Shown here: one piece after another, positions 1-11,217 of the stretch
Layout of the letters: each line of letters starts with the position of its first letter
Position numbering within the stretch: position 1 is the stretch's first letter
Source: Babylonia areolata
Lineage: Eukaryota > Mollusca > Gastropoda > Neogastropoda > Buccinidae
Assembly: GCF_041734735.1 (NCBI RefSeq)
Contig: NC_134899.1
Location: forward strand, 5,453,649 to 5,517,648
DNA: 64,000 nucleotides
Direction: 5' to 3'
Program-made: the position numbers and the translations under genes
Notes under the pieces: generated by a model
The model's input: the letters and a program-made list of their open reading frames with translations, nothing else
Told to the model about the DNA's origin: nothing
The model's database searches: none

Positions 1-589
1 TTCCGTTAAGGGGTGCCCCGTTTAACGGAAACTGAGCTAAACGCTTTTGTATTAACGACTGGCTGCACCTCGCTGTGTTTGGCAAAGCCTCGAGGCCACC
101 GTCCCCACACAGCCTGTCCGATTCCTTTTTTGTCACCAGCAGTGAAGTTTGCACTGAACCGTGCATAGCTCCAGTATCATTAGCCGGTATAATCACGGAC
201 ATGAGTATTATCATTATTTTTAAAAGAAATATTTCAGTCCCAAGTTTTGATTATGCATTGAATCACAATAGCCAGTATATTCACCTGCATAACTTTCAAC
301 TAAAAAAAATCGCATACATTGAATTATGCACTGAATCCGACAGTTACAGTGTCAGCTGGAATAAATTGCCGAATAATATTCCTTTCTATCAAAAGCAATG
401 ATTGTGCATAGAATCATAGTAATTGCTATTCACCTACACAAGCTAGCTATATTTTGCTGGTACAGATATTGCGTTGTGCGTTGAACCTGACAGCTTTGGT
501 ATCAGCTGGTATAAACACCCACGTATTTATTTTGGTTTCAAACAAATTTTTTTCCAACATAAGCATTGATAGATGCATCAACGTTCCAC
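1..589. repeat. Decayed tandem-like repeat, AT-rich, no gene
   Basis: The segment has no supportable coding sequence. Between about 148 and 520 a phrase of the form TGCACTGAACC...CAG..TATCAGC.GGTATAA recurs, most clearly near 148, 325 and 470, with weaker relatives near 250 and 404. The spacing is about 75 bp between neighbours and about 155 bp between the best-matching pairs. This looks like an old, diverged satellite or duplicated element. The first 30 bases contain a short inverted repeat (TTCCGTTAA and TTAACGGAA). Confidence 0.35.
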
Positions 590-962
590 CTGCTATGTCG
601 TCCCCGTGAGAACCAGAGCAGCACAGGACAGCCCCCTGCCTGGTCTTTCCCTGTCTGTCCTGTGCTTTGCTTCACTGTCAAAACAGAGTTTAGCAGCAAC
701 TTCACCGGGTGAGTGATAAGAAACTCCAGGGAGAGCTGGACAGTACAAGGTCCTCACTCAAGTGTTTCGGCCCTGAACTCCTTACACTCTAAGGGGGCCG
801 TGCCGCACCCAGATCATGACTCCTGGATGCCCTTGTATTGCCGCCTTTTCTTTTGTCTTTTTTCCTCAGCAGGTTCGAACCCGCGCCTCCAGGGTGGTCG
901 CCACTTCAGGACTGAGTCACCTTTTCTGGCAGACGTTTTAACCACTGAGTCATCATACGCCT
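590..962 (-). repeat. tRNA-derived SINE-like element
   Basis: Read on the minus strand, the right end (962 down to about 880) has an A-box-like stretch (ACTCAGTGGTTAAAACG) and a B-box (GGTTCGAAC), the internal Pol III promoter layout of a tRNA head. The non-coding stretch down to about 590 would be its body. I cannot find flanking target duplications, so the borders are approximate. Confidence 0.4.
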
Positions 963-1118
963 AGTTTGAGTAGGGAAATTTAATCCATATGAAGTTTACT
1001 TTCATTCCTCCTCGACCAGATCCAGCTGGAACTCTTTTCTGCTGCTTCTGTCATTGCCGGGTGTTCTTTGACGTGCGCAAAGGGCAAGGAACACGAGAGA
1101 GCCCGAGTTATCGTCTCA

Positions 1119-1442
1119 TCAAATAAAGATCATCACGCTGACTACCACTGGAGGTCAAATAAAGATCATCACGCTGACTACCACTGGAGGTCAAATAAAG
1201 ATCATCACCCTGACTACCACTGGAGGTCAAATAAAGATCATCACGCTGACTACCACTGGAGGTCAAATAAAGATCATCACGCTGACTACCACTGGAGGTC
1301 AAATAAAGATCATCACGCTGACTACCACTGGAGGTCAAATAAAGATCATCACGCTGACTACCACTGGAGGTCAAATAAAGATCATCACGCTGACTACCAC
1401 TGGAGGTCAAATAAAGATCATCACGCTGACTACCACTGGAGG
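1119..1442. repeat. 36-bp minisatellite, nine perfect-phase copies
   Basis: Nine head-to-tail copies of a 36-bp unit containing AAATAAAGATCATCACGCTG; the third copy carries one substitution (CGCTG to CCCTG). The unit is a multiple of three with no stops, so both strands stay open and show artificial 12-residue peptide repeats. The near-identity of the copies implies recent expansion. A (GT)n tract follows at 1518-1580. Confidence 0.95.
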
Positions 1443-1516
1443 TCCTTTGGAGAGGGGGTGTGGAGGGGCGGGGGAGGTTTTCGTATTGTTTGTTCTTATT
1501 TTGGGTAGGGGAGTGG

Positions 1517-1558
<42 letters not shown>

Positions 1559-2082
1559 AGGGGAGGGTGTGTGTGTGTAGCATATAATCTCCACCACAAT
1601 TACTAAAATTCGACAACATGCTTAAAACTAGGAACCGAGGTATTTATATTTTTTTATGCATTGAAAATTCGAAACAATTTCGTATGTAATATACAGTAAT
1701 GCCCTCTGTACTGGCTATCAGTTGTGAAAATAACTGAAAATCTGTAGGTTTAGGAAATTCCACTTTCTTGCATGCATGGCTTGTTCATGTTTTCGTTTTT
1801 CCTTGATAAGCATTCTACATTGTTCTTTTTGTTTCTAGGGGCCGGAGGCTTATGAAATAAAATTTTCTTCTTGTTCTTGCTCTCTCTCTCTCTGTCTCTC
1901 TTATTCCCTGTATATTCTCTGGAATTTGCGTGACAAAAATCTGCATGTCTCAAGTGTCTTTGTCTCCCTCGATCTCTCTCCCCTGCTCTCCTTTGTTTCC
2001 TTTACTCTTTCTGCATCTCCCCACCCTCACCTCTGGTTATATACACACACATGTATATCATATATATATATATCTTTCTCTC

Positions 2083-2121
<39 letters not shown>

Positions 2122-2208
2122 GTCACAAAACTAGTAAATCAGTGACTTCCTTTTTGCTATCCCTTCACTTTCTTTACTCAAGAGGTGGGGTCTTTTGGCG
2201 AGTTCCTT

Positions 2209-2249
<41 letters not shown>

Positions 2250-3656
2250 GTGGGTATCGTCGATCAACGTCCAATGTTTGGCCACACCGATTTCTGTTCC
2301 AAAGCGACAAAGAACCACCAGGCTGTTCGCCCACTGGCTGTGGCCAAAAGAAAGGGCAGGCCCATTGTGCTATCTGCTGGGCCCGGATTTGGCTCCAACG
2401 CCACCCGCTGTGTGAACACACAATCACTGCCACGGACTGGGTTGGAGCTTGAGGGTGTTGAAAAGCTTTCGGTCAGAAATGATTAGGGCGCGATAATCTG
2501 TTGTGTTTAGCCTTTTAAGCCTGGTGTAGTTGTTGTACGGCTGAGCGAGCGCTTTCTCCCCCCCCCCCCTCCCCCATTCTCTTTATTTCCTCCACTACAT
2601 GTATGGCATGATTCGCAATGTTAACAATCTCTCTTTGACACTCACACATGCCTGCGAACACACGGATACACACAGCTTTGGTGACCGAAGTGGGAATACC
2701 TCATCAATGAAAACCTTAATCGTAATGGGATAGCCTTTTCTTCCATTCATACCTGCGCAGCTCTTTTTCGGTGATGGTCTCTTCTTCCATGTCAGCTCAA
2801 CTAGTAATGATGGTGCCTTGAGCGGATTACAAACAGCAGCAGTAGCAACAACAACAGCTGGAAAACAACAACAAAAACAACAGGAGAACAACAAAATTGG
2901 AAAAAAATCTGTCCTGTCCGTGTTTTTTTTTTTGTGGTTTAGCCTTCAGTGTATACACTTTTTTCTGCCTGGACCGTACAAGTCGTGGTTTTCTCCAAAT
3001 AGTTCTTACTTCTGACTGTGTTCAGCAACCTGCGTTCGGACCTACTCCCACACACTTCATTGTGTTAACCCCAGTGTAGGAACACATGAGTGTCATGGCA
3101 CTTTTAACTGGAAGTTGACTGCCTTAGAAGAAGAAGAAGAAGTTTGCGCCATGACTTCAGGGAATTAACATCGTGACGACGAAGCGGAACATAGAAGGAT
3201 GCTTCGCGCTGTTTCTCTGCGGACTCCTCGCCGTGTGCAGTGATGGTGTGTGCGCATCTTCAGGCAGCGATGACAGGGGCATCACTGAGGATCACCGTCC
3301 TGTGTCCAGCTTCTGTGTTTACCGTCAGGTGAGGGCCAAGACGAAAGATTCCACAACTTACGCTGAGGGTGGCGGTGGTGGTGGTGGATGTACATACGTA
3401 TAGAGAGAGACAGAAACAAAGAGAGAGGGGACACAGAGAGAGAGCGAGAGGAGAGAGTAAGGGATAGAAGTGAGAAAGAGGGGGTGGGGGAGGACGAAAC
3501 TATTTCAGGCTTATAGACCTGACTATAATAATATAAACAAATTACAGGGCTTTTTTTTTTTAAACCCACCCCATGGGGTACAAGAAGAAAAAAAGATTTT
3601 CTTAAAAGGGGGTGTGAGCACATGGGATATGTTCGCAATAAGGAATTATTAACAGG
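1443..3656. other. Intergenic stretch with microsatellites
   Basis: No gene is supported. The stretch contains (GT)n at 1518-1580, (CT)n/(TA)n/(CA)n at 1880-2118, a (GA)n run at about 2210-2247, a poly-C run near 2560 and A-rich (CAA)n near 2830-2910. The 2255-2490 piece is of ordinary composition but shows no recognisable protein. Confidence 0.6.
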
Positions 3657-3990
3657 ACCAGCCGCCGTGGCGAAGTGGCTAGCGTCGCGGACTTGCGGCT
3701 GGGGGACGCGGGTTCGAATCCCAACGGAGGTGGGTTTTTCGGCCCGCGGCCGGCTTCTACCCAGAGTTGAGTGTGCTATGGGCTTAAATAGGAAGACTGG
3801 GACCACACAGTCGAGTGTCATCCACTTCATGGATGCGTTGCTCTATTTTTCTGGCCAACATGCAAATGTCTGTATCTCTCGGGCCTGGGTGACCTTCGGA
3901 TATCATTATGACAGGAAGCGTAGAAGTACAGCCTTGTAACGTAGTCCCCAGCCTAAATGGACCTCCAAAAAAGCTTCTTCATCATCATCA
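3657..3990 (+). repeat. tRNA-derived SINE with A and B boxes
   Basis: A tRNA-like head at 3660-3735 carries an A box (TGGCGAAGTGGCTAG) and a B box (GGGTTCGAATCCC) about 40 bp apart. It is followed by a roughly 250-bp body and an A-rich tail ending in AAAAC-type repeats near 4020. The head lacks a well-paired acceptor stem, so this is a SINE and not a functional tRNA gene. Pol III transcription is known for the class; activity of this copy is not shown. Confidence 0.75.
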
Positions 3991-4059
3991 TCGTCCTCCA
4001 TCATAAAAACAAAAAACAAAAACAAAACAGAATTCCCAAATTATGAGTCTTTTCATGTC

Positions 4060-4479
4060 CTGCTGTCATGGTGGCCTCAGTTTCGATACCCCTCCACTTC
4101 CGCACTTGGAGTGAGTCCTGTCAGTGTCTTCAGTGTCGGCAGATTCATGTGGGACTGTTGTTGGGGGAACGAGGTAGCGGTCTCCACTCTGGGGGAGACA
4201 CTCAGTCTGGCTGCGCGACTAAGCCATCACTGTCGTCAGCAGGGGGCTTAGTAGGAGGTGTCCTAAATCAGAACAGGCACTACTGAATGCCACCGAAGTG
4301 ACTCAGCAGCAGTGCAGGGTCTCCTCTGTGTGTGGCCTTCTGGTGACCTGACATCGATGGTTTCCTGTGGTCTGCCGGCACTGGGACTGAGACAGACGAA
4401 CATGGGTGTGGACGTGTATGGGGGACTCAGAAACAGTGGAGTGGGAGTAATACCACTGAAACGGTGCAGATGATGGTGC

Positions 4480-4545
<66 letters not shown>
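4060..4545. repeat. Probable dispersed repeat followed by (GA)n
   Basis: 4060-4480 is GC-balanced, non-coding sequence with no frame I trust. Its composition contrasts with the AT-rich flanks and suggests a dispersed element, but I cannot classify it. It ends in an uninterrupted (GA)n tract of about 60 bp (4483-4545). Confidence 0.3.
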
Positions 4546-4547
<2 letters not shown>

Positions 4548-5064
4548 AACACACAATGTAGAAAAGAAAAGACTAACAACAAACCACACGGCAAACAGCA
4601 AAAACTATTTTCTCTCTCAAAATAGGCCACAGCCTAAAGCCAATTTGAGAGTCAATTGCAATTTTTAAGATTACGAGAAAATCATGCTCATATGACCTGT
4701 CATTGTTATGGAAACTTCTTCACTCTCAGACTGGGTCAATGCTATCATCATATGCTCCTGAAGTATGTGGGCTTATTTAGAATGAACATATATAATTATG
4801 GATAATGTACACACCTTTCCTACGAAGCGCTTTACATGCTCCTTTACATTGGGAAAACAGGAATGTACCCGTTGTATATTCATGCTTATATGAGATGCAT
4901 AAAATATCAGTTAGAAATGATTAAATCACCAGATTCTAGATTATGTAAGCAAGCATATATGTGTTATATCGAATCAGCAGTTGGACGGTGGTAAATTGAA
5001 CTGGCTAAATAATTTCCGAAAGGTGCTCACTGAAAATGGTTTGGAATAGTACGGCTAAATGACA

Positions 5065-5160
5065 GAGTTAATATAATGATAATAATAATAAATACAGGCT
5101 TATATAGTGCCGTACCCCCATCTCAAATGGGGCTCATCGCGCTTTACAATAAGATATACA
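5065..5160 (-). repeat. Retroelement 3' end with (ATT)n tail
   Basis: On the minus strand the segment reads TTGTAAAGCGCGATGAGC, then ...CACTATATAAGCC..., then an (ATT)n-like tail. Three other places in the window have the same plan (19565-19690 plus, 56935-57030 minus, 60565-60660 minus): a GTAAAGCGC core, about 30-40 bp, a TATA-containing stem, then (ATT)n. This fits the 3' end of a CR1/L2-like LINE or a SINE that borrows it. Confidence 0.55.
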
Positions 5161-5343
5161 AATTTAAGACTAAGTGACATAAAACATGTATAAATGATAA
5201 AATAGAATAAAAAAAGAGAAAAGAAATAAAGTAGAAATAGAATAAAATAGATATGTAGACATAGTCTCACATCATATTTGCTAAAATACATACTTCAGAC
5301 TATCTCACATCACGCTGGCTAAAATCTACTAACTTCAAACTAA

Positions 5344-5346
5344 GTG

Positions 5347-5434
<88 letters not shown>

Positions 5435-5570
5435 ACACACACACACACATATATATATATACATTATACATACCCATACATGTATACACATTATACATTA
5501 TACATACACAGACATGTATACACATTATTTCATACACATACATGTATACACACACACGCATATGTCAGTA
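5344..5570. repeat. (CA)n(TA)n(TG)n(CA)n(TA)n compound microsatellite
   Basis: Consecutive blocks of (CA), (TA), (TG), (CA) and (TA), each of about 10-30 bases, are followed by imperfect ACATTATACATACA repeats. The (CA)(TA)(TG) portion is self-complementary and could fold into one long hairpin. Short frames across it on both strands are artefacts. Confidence 0.9.
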
Positions 5571-5965
5571 ATGTTTCTTTCATCTGCGGTGCTCACATAT
5601 CAGCTGATCATATACCAACTTGTGATATGTTAAAGTTTCACATCCCTGAACTGAAATCATCTTCAGTGTTGACGATCTTCAGCACTCCATTGCTAATGTA
5701 TGACTTTTTCAACTCCTTGTTAAATAGTCCAGTTGGTTCATTGTTATAGTTGTTAGTTTTTCATTAGAAATATGTTATATTGTTATGCTTTTTTTTTTTT
5801 TAAAATAACAAAACTTAAATCAATCATTTTCTATATGTAACACACACACACACATACTTTCATTTACTCGCATGCGTACACAGTAATTTCCCCGCCCCCT
5901 CCATCCACTTGATTTTTTTCCTACCCTCGTCTAATATCACTTAAGTGAAAAGACGTTAAACTAAA

Positions 5966-6008
5966 GAACGAACACACACACACACACACACGCGCGCGCG
6001 CACACACG

Positions 6009-6040
<32 letters not shown>

Positions 6041-6120
6041 CATATTTTTACATATATAAAAATATACACATATATACACACACATACATATACGCATACA
6101 TACATACACACACATATACT
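5966..6120. repeat. (CA)n(CG)n(CA)n(TA)n microsatellite
   Basis: Alternating purine-pyrimidine tract with a (CG)5 core inside (CA)n, then (TA)n and degenerate CATA repeats. It is Z-DNA-prone. It contains no gene. Confidence 0.85.
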
Positions 6121-6149
6121 GTAAAATCATCACAGGCAATAAATATCAT

Positions 6150-6640
6150 AGTCTCACATTACATAGGCCCAAAATCACAGCAAGATAAAAACATATCACA
6201 TTTACCCAAGTCAAAAACATGCACCAGGAACCAGGCCTCACAGAACCACACTAAACAAATCATCACAAATGCACGCAAATCAACTCCAAGAGTGTGTCCA
6301 GCGATCAAATCATAGCAAGCATATACAGATGGAAAAGCTTTACTTAGAAAGATACAAATTGAAAAGATGTGTTTTGACTGCTCTCTTGAACGCGGGTGTT
6401 GGGGTGTGACGAATGTGTGAAGGGGGTGAATTCCATTGTTTTGGTGCAGCAGAAGAAAAGGAACGTTCACCAAAAACTTTTGTGCAAATTCTTGGAATAT
6501 ACAGTGTGTGCATGTCATTTGAAGAACGGAACTGTCTGGATGAGTTGGGGATGAAACATTCAGATTTAAAAAAAATAGACCACTGTTTCAAGCGAAACTG
6601 GCATTTCATTTTGGAAAGTAATGACGTATGGTCCTGTATT
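6150..6640 (-). mobile_element. LINE 3'-end fragment (RT-type C-terminus)
   Basis: The minus-strand frame ending at 6340 contains IPRICTKVFGERSFSSAAPK, then QWNSPPSHIR and AFKRAVKTHLF. This matches the conserved C-terminal region that follows the reverse transcriptase in CR1/L2-like non-LTR retrotransposons. About 190 bp of 3' UTR follows towards 6150. Only the tail is present, so the copy is 5'-truncated and dead. A related and longer fragment lies at 56935-59290. Confidence 0.7.
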
Positions 6641-6927
6641 TTTCATTTGTAAATATTCATGGAACCTGAAAAATAGTTCTAACAAACGTGGACTAAGTGG
6701 TGCCGTGATACACTTGCCAGGTTCTGCACGATAACATTACGTTTGTAGGCACGAAAGAGGTGGTTTGATTTTGGGAGAGCTGAAGATACATGCCCAGTTT
6801 GGATGCAAATGCACATTAGGAAGAGAATCATTTCGTGCTTCACTGCAAAGAGCATGCGAACATCAGAAATAAGTGTGCTTTGTTCTCCATGCCTGAAGCT
6901 GCAACAAAGTTTAGTGAGCATTCTTGT

Positions 6928-7312
6928 TAAGACGCTCATCTGCCACTTCGAAGAGTCCGTGAGGGTCTGGGTTCGAATCTCGCCCTTTCTCCAAACTTTG
7001 ACTGGGAAGTCAAACTGAGTGTCTAGTCATTTCGGATGAGACGATAAACCCAAGTCCCGTGTGCAGCACACACTTAGCGAACTGAAAAAGAACCCACGAC
7101 AACGTTAATGTTGTCCTCTGACAAAATTCTGAACCGAGAAGAAATCCACTCTGATAGGCACACAAGTATATACATGCATGCACTCTGGGTCTGGCTTTCT
7201 GCGTTGGGTCATGCTGCTGGGCAGGCATCAGACTAGCAGATGTGGTGTAGCGTAGATGGATTTGTACGAACGCAGTGACACCTCCTTGAGAAACTGAAAC
7301 TTTCGTCCGAAA
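6928..7312 (+). repeat. tRNA-derived SINE, family A (3' end in GAAACTGAAAC)
   Basis: The head near 6928-6985 has an A-box-like start and a B box (GGTTCGAATCTC). The body contains CGGATGAGACGATAAACC, the CCCGTGTGCAGCACAC block and AAAAAGAACCCACGACAAC. The 3' part (7190-7312) reads GCGTTGGGTCATGCTGCTGG and ends GAAACTGAAAC. The body is shared with the copies at 13590-13845 and 16212-16640, and the head with the minus copy at 18785-18985. The 3' part is repeated on the minus strand at 22240-22400. Confidence 0.75.
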
Positions 7313-8389
7313 GAGAAGAGACAGGTGGATATTTGGCAAAATACATCGCAAAAACCTATGAAGTTAAAAAACAACAACAACAATAAAAAACAGCACAGCC
7401 TCAGTGAATCGGTCAATGAACATTTATAAATCACACAGTCATTAATAAAAGAATGTATTGCGGCTTTCAGATAATGCCATCCTCTCCCATGCCAGTGGTC
7501 AGCGTGGAACAAAACAAACAAAAAAACCCCAAAACAAAACAAAACAAAAAACAAACCCCAAACCCCCCCCAAAAAAACAAAACAAAAACAACAACAAAAA
7601 AAACACAACAACCCAAAAAACAAAAACAAACAAAACGTCTAACAGGTTGTGTACATTACAGTTTTTTTTTTTAATGTCTGAAACAATTCAATTCATACGA
7701 ATTTTTATCAGCTGATTGATGTGACCACAGGAACCACTACGTGTTATGGTTTTGATATTATTAGGTAGATACCCAAAGTGTCCCTCCTTAATATGGGAGC
7801 TTTTTTTATAATGTGTTTTTTTTTTTTTTAACAGCTAGATTAGGGTTTTCGGGGGAAAAAAGGCATGGCATTTTCCTCTTGCAAACTCCAGTTGTGGCAA
7901 AGTCAACAGCTCCATGTTCCAGCTTCCAAGTGAACACGGTGTTCACAACAAACACGCAACACCGCTGCAAGTGGTGAGGCGTCAACACTGGCAGTCAACG
8001 GTTTCGGCTTTCTTTTTTCTTCTTTTCATTCAGAAAAAAAAGCAGTTGCTGATTATTCAATGTTCCATTATGGAATTAAGTTTAGACTTTCACACACACA
8101 CACACACACACAACACATGCAACACCGCAACAAGCGGTGAGCGTGAACACTGTCAGTCAGCGGTCGTCACATGCTGGCACCAGACAGTGTCCCCGGGCTG
8201 TGTGGCACCAATGGACCTGACGTCGTGAGTGGCGGGTGATGGGCGCCATGTGGAAGAAGCAGCGGTGGTGTGGAGTTGAAGTGAATGAGCAAGTTGCCTT
8301 CGTTCGCCCCAAGGCTCACGGGTTTGTTCTTTTTGCTGAAGCTCGTGGCAGCTGTGATTTCTTAACGACCGTATTTTGACTGCCCCAGA
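7313..8389. other. Intergenic, A-rich simple repeats
   Basis: 7500-7640 is a degenerate (AAAAC)n/(CAA)n block, and there is a short (CA)n at 8091-8112. The phrase AACACGCAACACCGC..CAAG.GGTGAGCGT occurs twice (about 7951 and 8112), suggesting a small local duplication. No gene is supported. Confidence 0.5.
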
Positions 8390-11165
8390 CGGTCACCGGA
8401 ATCCACCTCTGATTCCCTATCCACCACCTTTGATCCCCTATTCACCACCACTGATCCTCTATCCATCTCTGATCCCCTATCCACCTCTGATCAGCTATCC
8501 ACCTCCTATGATCCCCTCTCCACCACCTATGACCCACTATCCACCACTTAATACCCTATCCACCACCACCACTGATCCTTTATCCATCTCTGATCCCGTA
8601 CCCACCACCTCTTCTTCCCTATCCACCGTTGACCCCCAATGAACAACCTCTGACCCCCTATCCACCACTGATTGATTCCCTGTCCATTTCTGACCCCCTA
8701 TCCACCACTGATTGATTCTCTATCCATCTCTGATCCCCTATCCACCACTGATTGATTCCCTATCCATCTCTGATCCCCTATCCACCACTGATTGATTCCC
8801 TATCCATCTGTGACCCCCTATCCACCACTGATTGATTCCCTATCCATTTCTGACCCCCTATCCACCACTGATTGATTCTCCATCCATCTGTGACCCCTTA
8901 TCCACCACTGATTGATTCCCTATCCATCTGTGACCCCCTATCCACCACTGATTGATTCCCTATCCATTTCTGACCCCCTATCCACCACTGATTGATTCCC
9001 TATCCATTTCTGACCCCCTATCCACCACTGATTGATTCCCTATCCATCTGTGACCCCCTATCCACCACTGATTGATTCCCTATCCATTTCTGACCCCCTA
9101 TCCACCACTGATTGATTCCCTATCCATCTGTGACCCCCTATCCACCACTGATTGATTCCCTACCCATTTCTGACCCCCTATCCACCACTGACTGATTCTC
9201 TATCCATCTCTGATCCCCTATCCACCACTGACTGATTCCCTATCCATCTCTGATCCCCTATCCACCACTGACTGATTCCCTATCCATCTGTGACCCCCTA
9301 TCCACCACTGATTGATTCTCTATCCATCTGTGACCCCCTATCCACCACTGATTGATTCCCTATCCATCTGTGACCCCCTATCCACCACTGATTGATTCCC
9401 TATCCATTTCTGACCCCCTATCCACCACTGATTGATTCCCTATCTATCTCTGACCCCCTATCCACCACTGATTGATTCCCTATCCATCTGTGACCCCCTA
9501 TCCACCACTGACTGATTCCCTATCCATCTGTGACCCCCTATCCACCACTGACTGATTCCCTATCCATATGTGACCCCCTATCCACCACTGACTGATTCCC
9601 TATCCATCTCTGACCCCCTATCCACCACTGATTGATTCTCTATCCATCTCTGACCCCCTATCCACCACTGATTGATTCCCTATCTCTGATCCCCTATCCA
9701 TCACCTGATCCCCTATCCACCACTGATTGATTCCCTATCCATGTCTGACCCCATATCCACCACCTGATCCTCTATACACCACCTCATCCCCTATCCTTCA
9801 CCTCTGATCCACCATCTCTGATCCCCTATCCATTTCTGATCATCCATCTCTGATCCCCTATTCACCACCACTAATCACCTACCCACCACTGATCTCATAT
9901 CCACTACCATATCCACTATCCACCACCTGTGATCCACTATTCACCTCTGACGCCCTATCAATCACCATATCCCCTACCCACCACCTATGATCCCCTATCC
10001 ATCTCTGACCCCCTATCCACTACCACTGATCCACCTCTGATCCCGTATCCACCTCTGATCCCCCATCCACCACATATATCCCCTATCCACCACTACTGAT
10101 CCTCTACCCACCACATAATCCCCTATCCATGACATCTGATCCCCTATCCACCTCTGATCCCCTATCAACCACGACTGATCCCCTATTCACCACATCTAAT
10201 CCCCTATCCACCATCCCCTACCTCTGATCCCCTATCCACCACTGATCCCCTATCCACCATCCCCTACCTCTGATCCCCTATTCACCACATCTAATCCCCT
10301 ATCCACCACCTCTGATCCCCTATCTACCACCACTGACCCCCTATCAACCATCACTGATCCCCTATCCACCATCCCCTACCTCTGATCCCCTATCCACCTC
10401 TGATCCCCTATCCACCACCTCTGATCCCCTATCCACCACCTGATCCCCCATCCACCACCTGATCCCCCATCCACCACCTGATCCCCTATCCACCACCTCT
10501 GATCCCCTATCCACCTCTGATCCCCTATCCACCACCTGATCCCCCATCCACCACCTCTGATCCCCTATCCACCATCCCCTACCTCTGATCCCCTATCCAC
10601 CACCTGATCCCCTATCCACCACCTCTGATCCCCCATCCACCACCTCTGATCCCCAATCCACCACCTGATCCCCTATCCACCACCTCTGATCCCCCATCCA
10701 CCACCTCTGATCCCCTATCCACCACCTGATCCCCTATCCACCACCTGATCCCCTATCCACCACCTCTGATCCCATATCCACCACCTCTGATCCCATATCC
10801 ACCACCTCTGATCCCCCATCCACCACCTCTGATCCCCTATCCACCACCTCTGATCCCCTATCCACCACCTGATCCCCCATCCACCACCTCTGGTCCCCTA
10901 TCCACCACCTCTCATCTCCCATCCACCACCACTGATCCCCTATCTACATCTGATCCCCTATCCACCACCACTGATTCCCCATCCACCATCCCCTACCTCT
11001 GATCCCCTATCCACATCTGATCCCCTATCCACCACCACTGATTCCCTATCCACCACCTGATCCCCTATCCACCACCTCTCATCCCCCATCACTGACCCCC
11101 TATCTACATCTGATCCCCTATCCACCACCACTGATTCCCTATCCACCACCGCTGATCCCCCATCC
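8390..11165. repeat. 2.8-kb minisatellite (40-bp core, then ~18-21-bp core)
   Basis: From about 8640 to 9690 a 40-bp unit (containing CCACTGATTGATTCCCTATC) repeats about 26 times with few changes. On both sides, and from 9690 to 11165, a shorter unit built on CTGATCCCCTATCCACCAC repeats irregularly. The 40-mer looks like two diverged short units amplified as a pair. The array ends about 50 bp from the stop codon of the Ig-like gene, so that gene's 3' UTR probably enters it (GGGGATCAG-rich in the transcript). Frames inside it are artefacts. Confidence 0.95.
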
Positions 11166-11217
11166 ACTTGTTCATCTCGCCCAGCTGAAAGTAGCAGGCC
11201 ATCGTGAGGAGACACAG

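Noticed and set aside
1068-1599. Repeat protein encoded by the 36-bp array
   Set aside because: Open on both strands purely because 36 is a multiple of three; no signal peptide, splice or conservation evidence.
2185-2490. Short plus-strand gene after the (GA)n run
   Set aside because: Three overlapping frames of similar length, no homology, starts inside (GA)n.
3155-3328. Possible first exon of a secreted protein (hydrophobic FALFLCGLLAVC followed by a CAG|GTGAGG donor)
   Set aside because: The frame has no ATG (it begins at a GTG, with a stop at 3152), no homology is recognised and no downstream exon fits. Suggestive only.
3657-3735. A tRNA gene
   Set aside because: A and B boxes are present, but the acceptor stem pairs poorly and a SINE body follows.
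8640-11165. CRISPR array
   Set aside because: The units are contiguous tandem copies without unique spacers, and the DNA is animal nuclear. The same applies to the arrays at 1119, 19797 and 62961.
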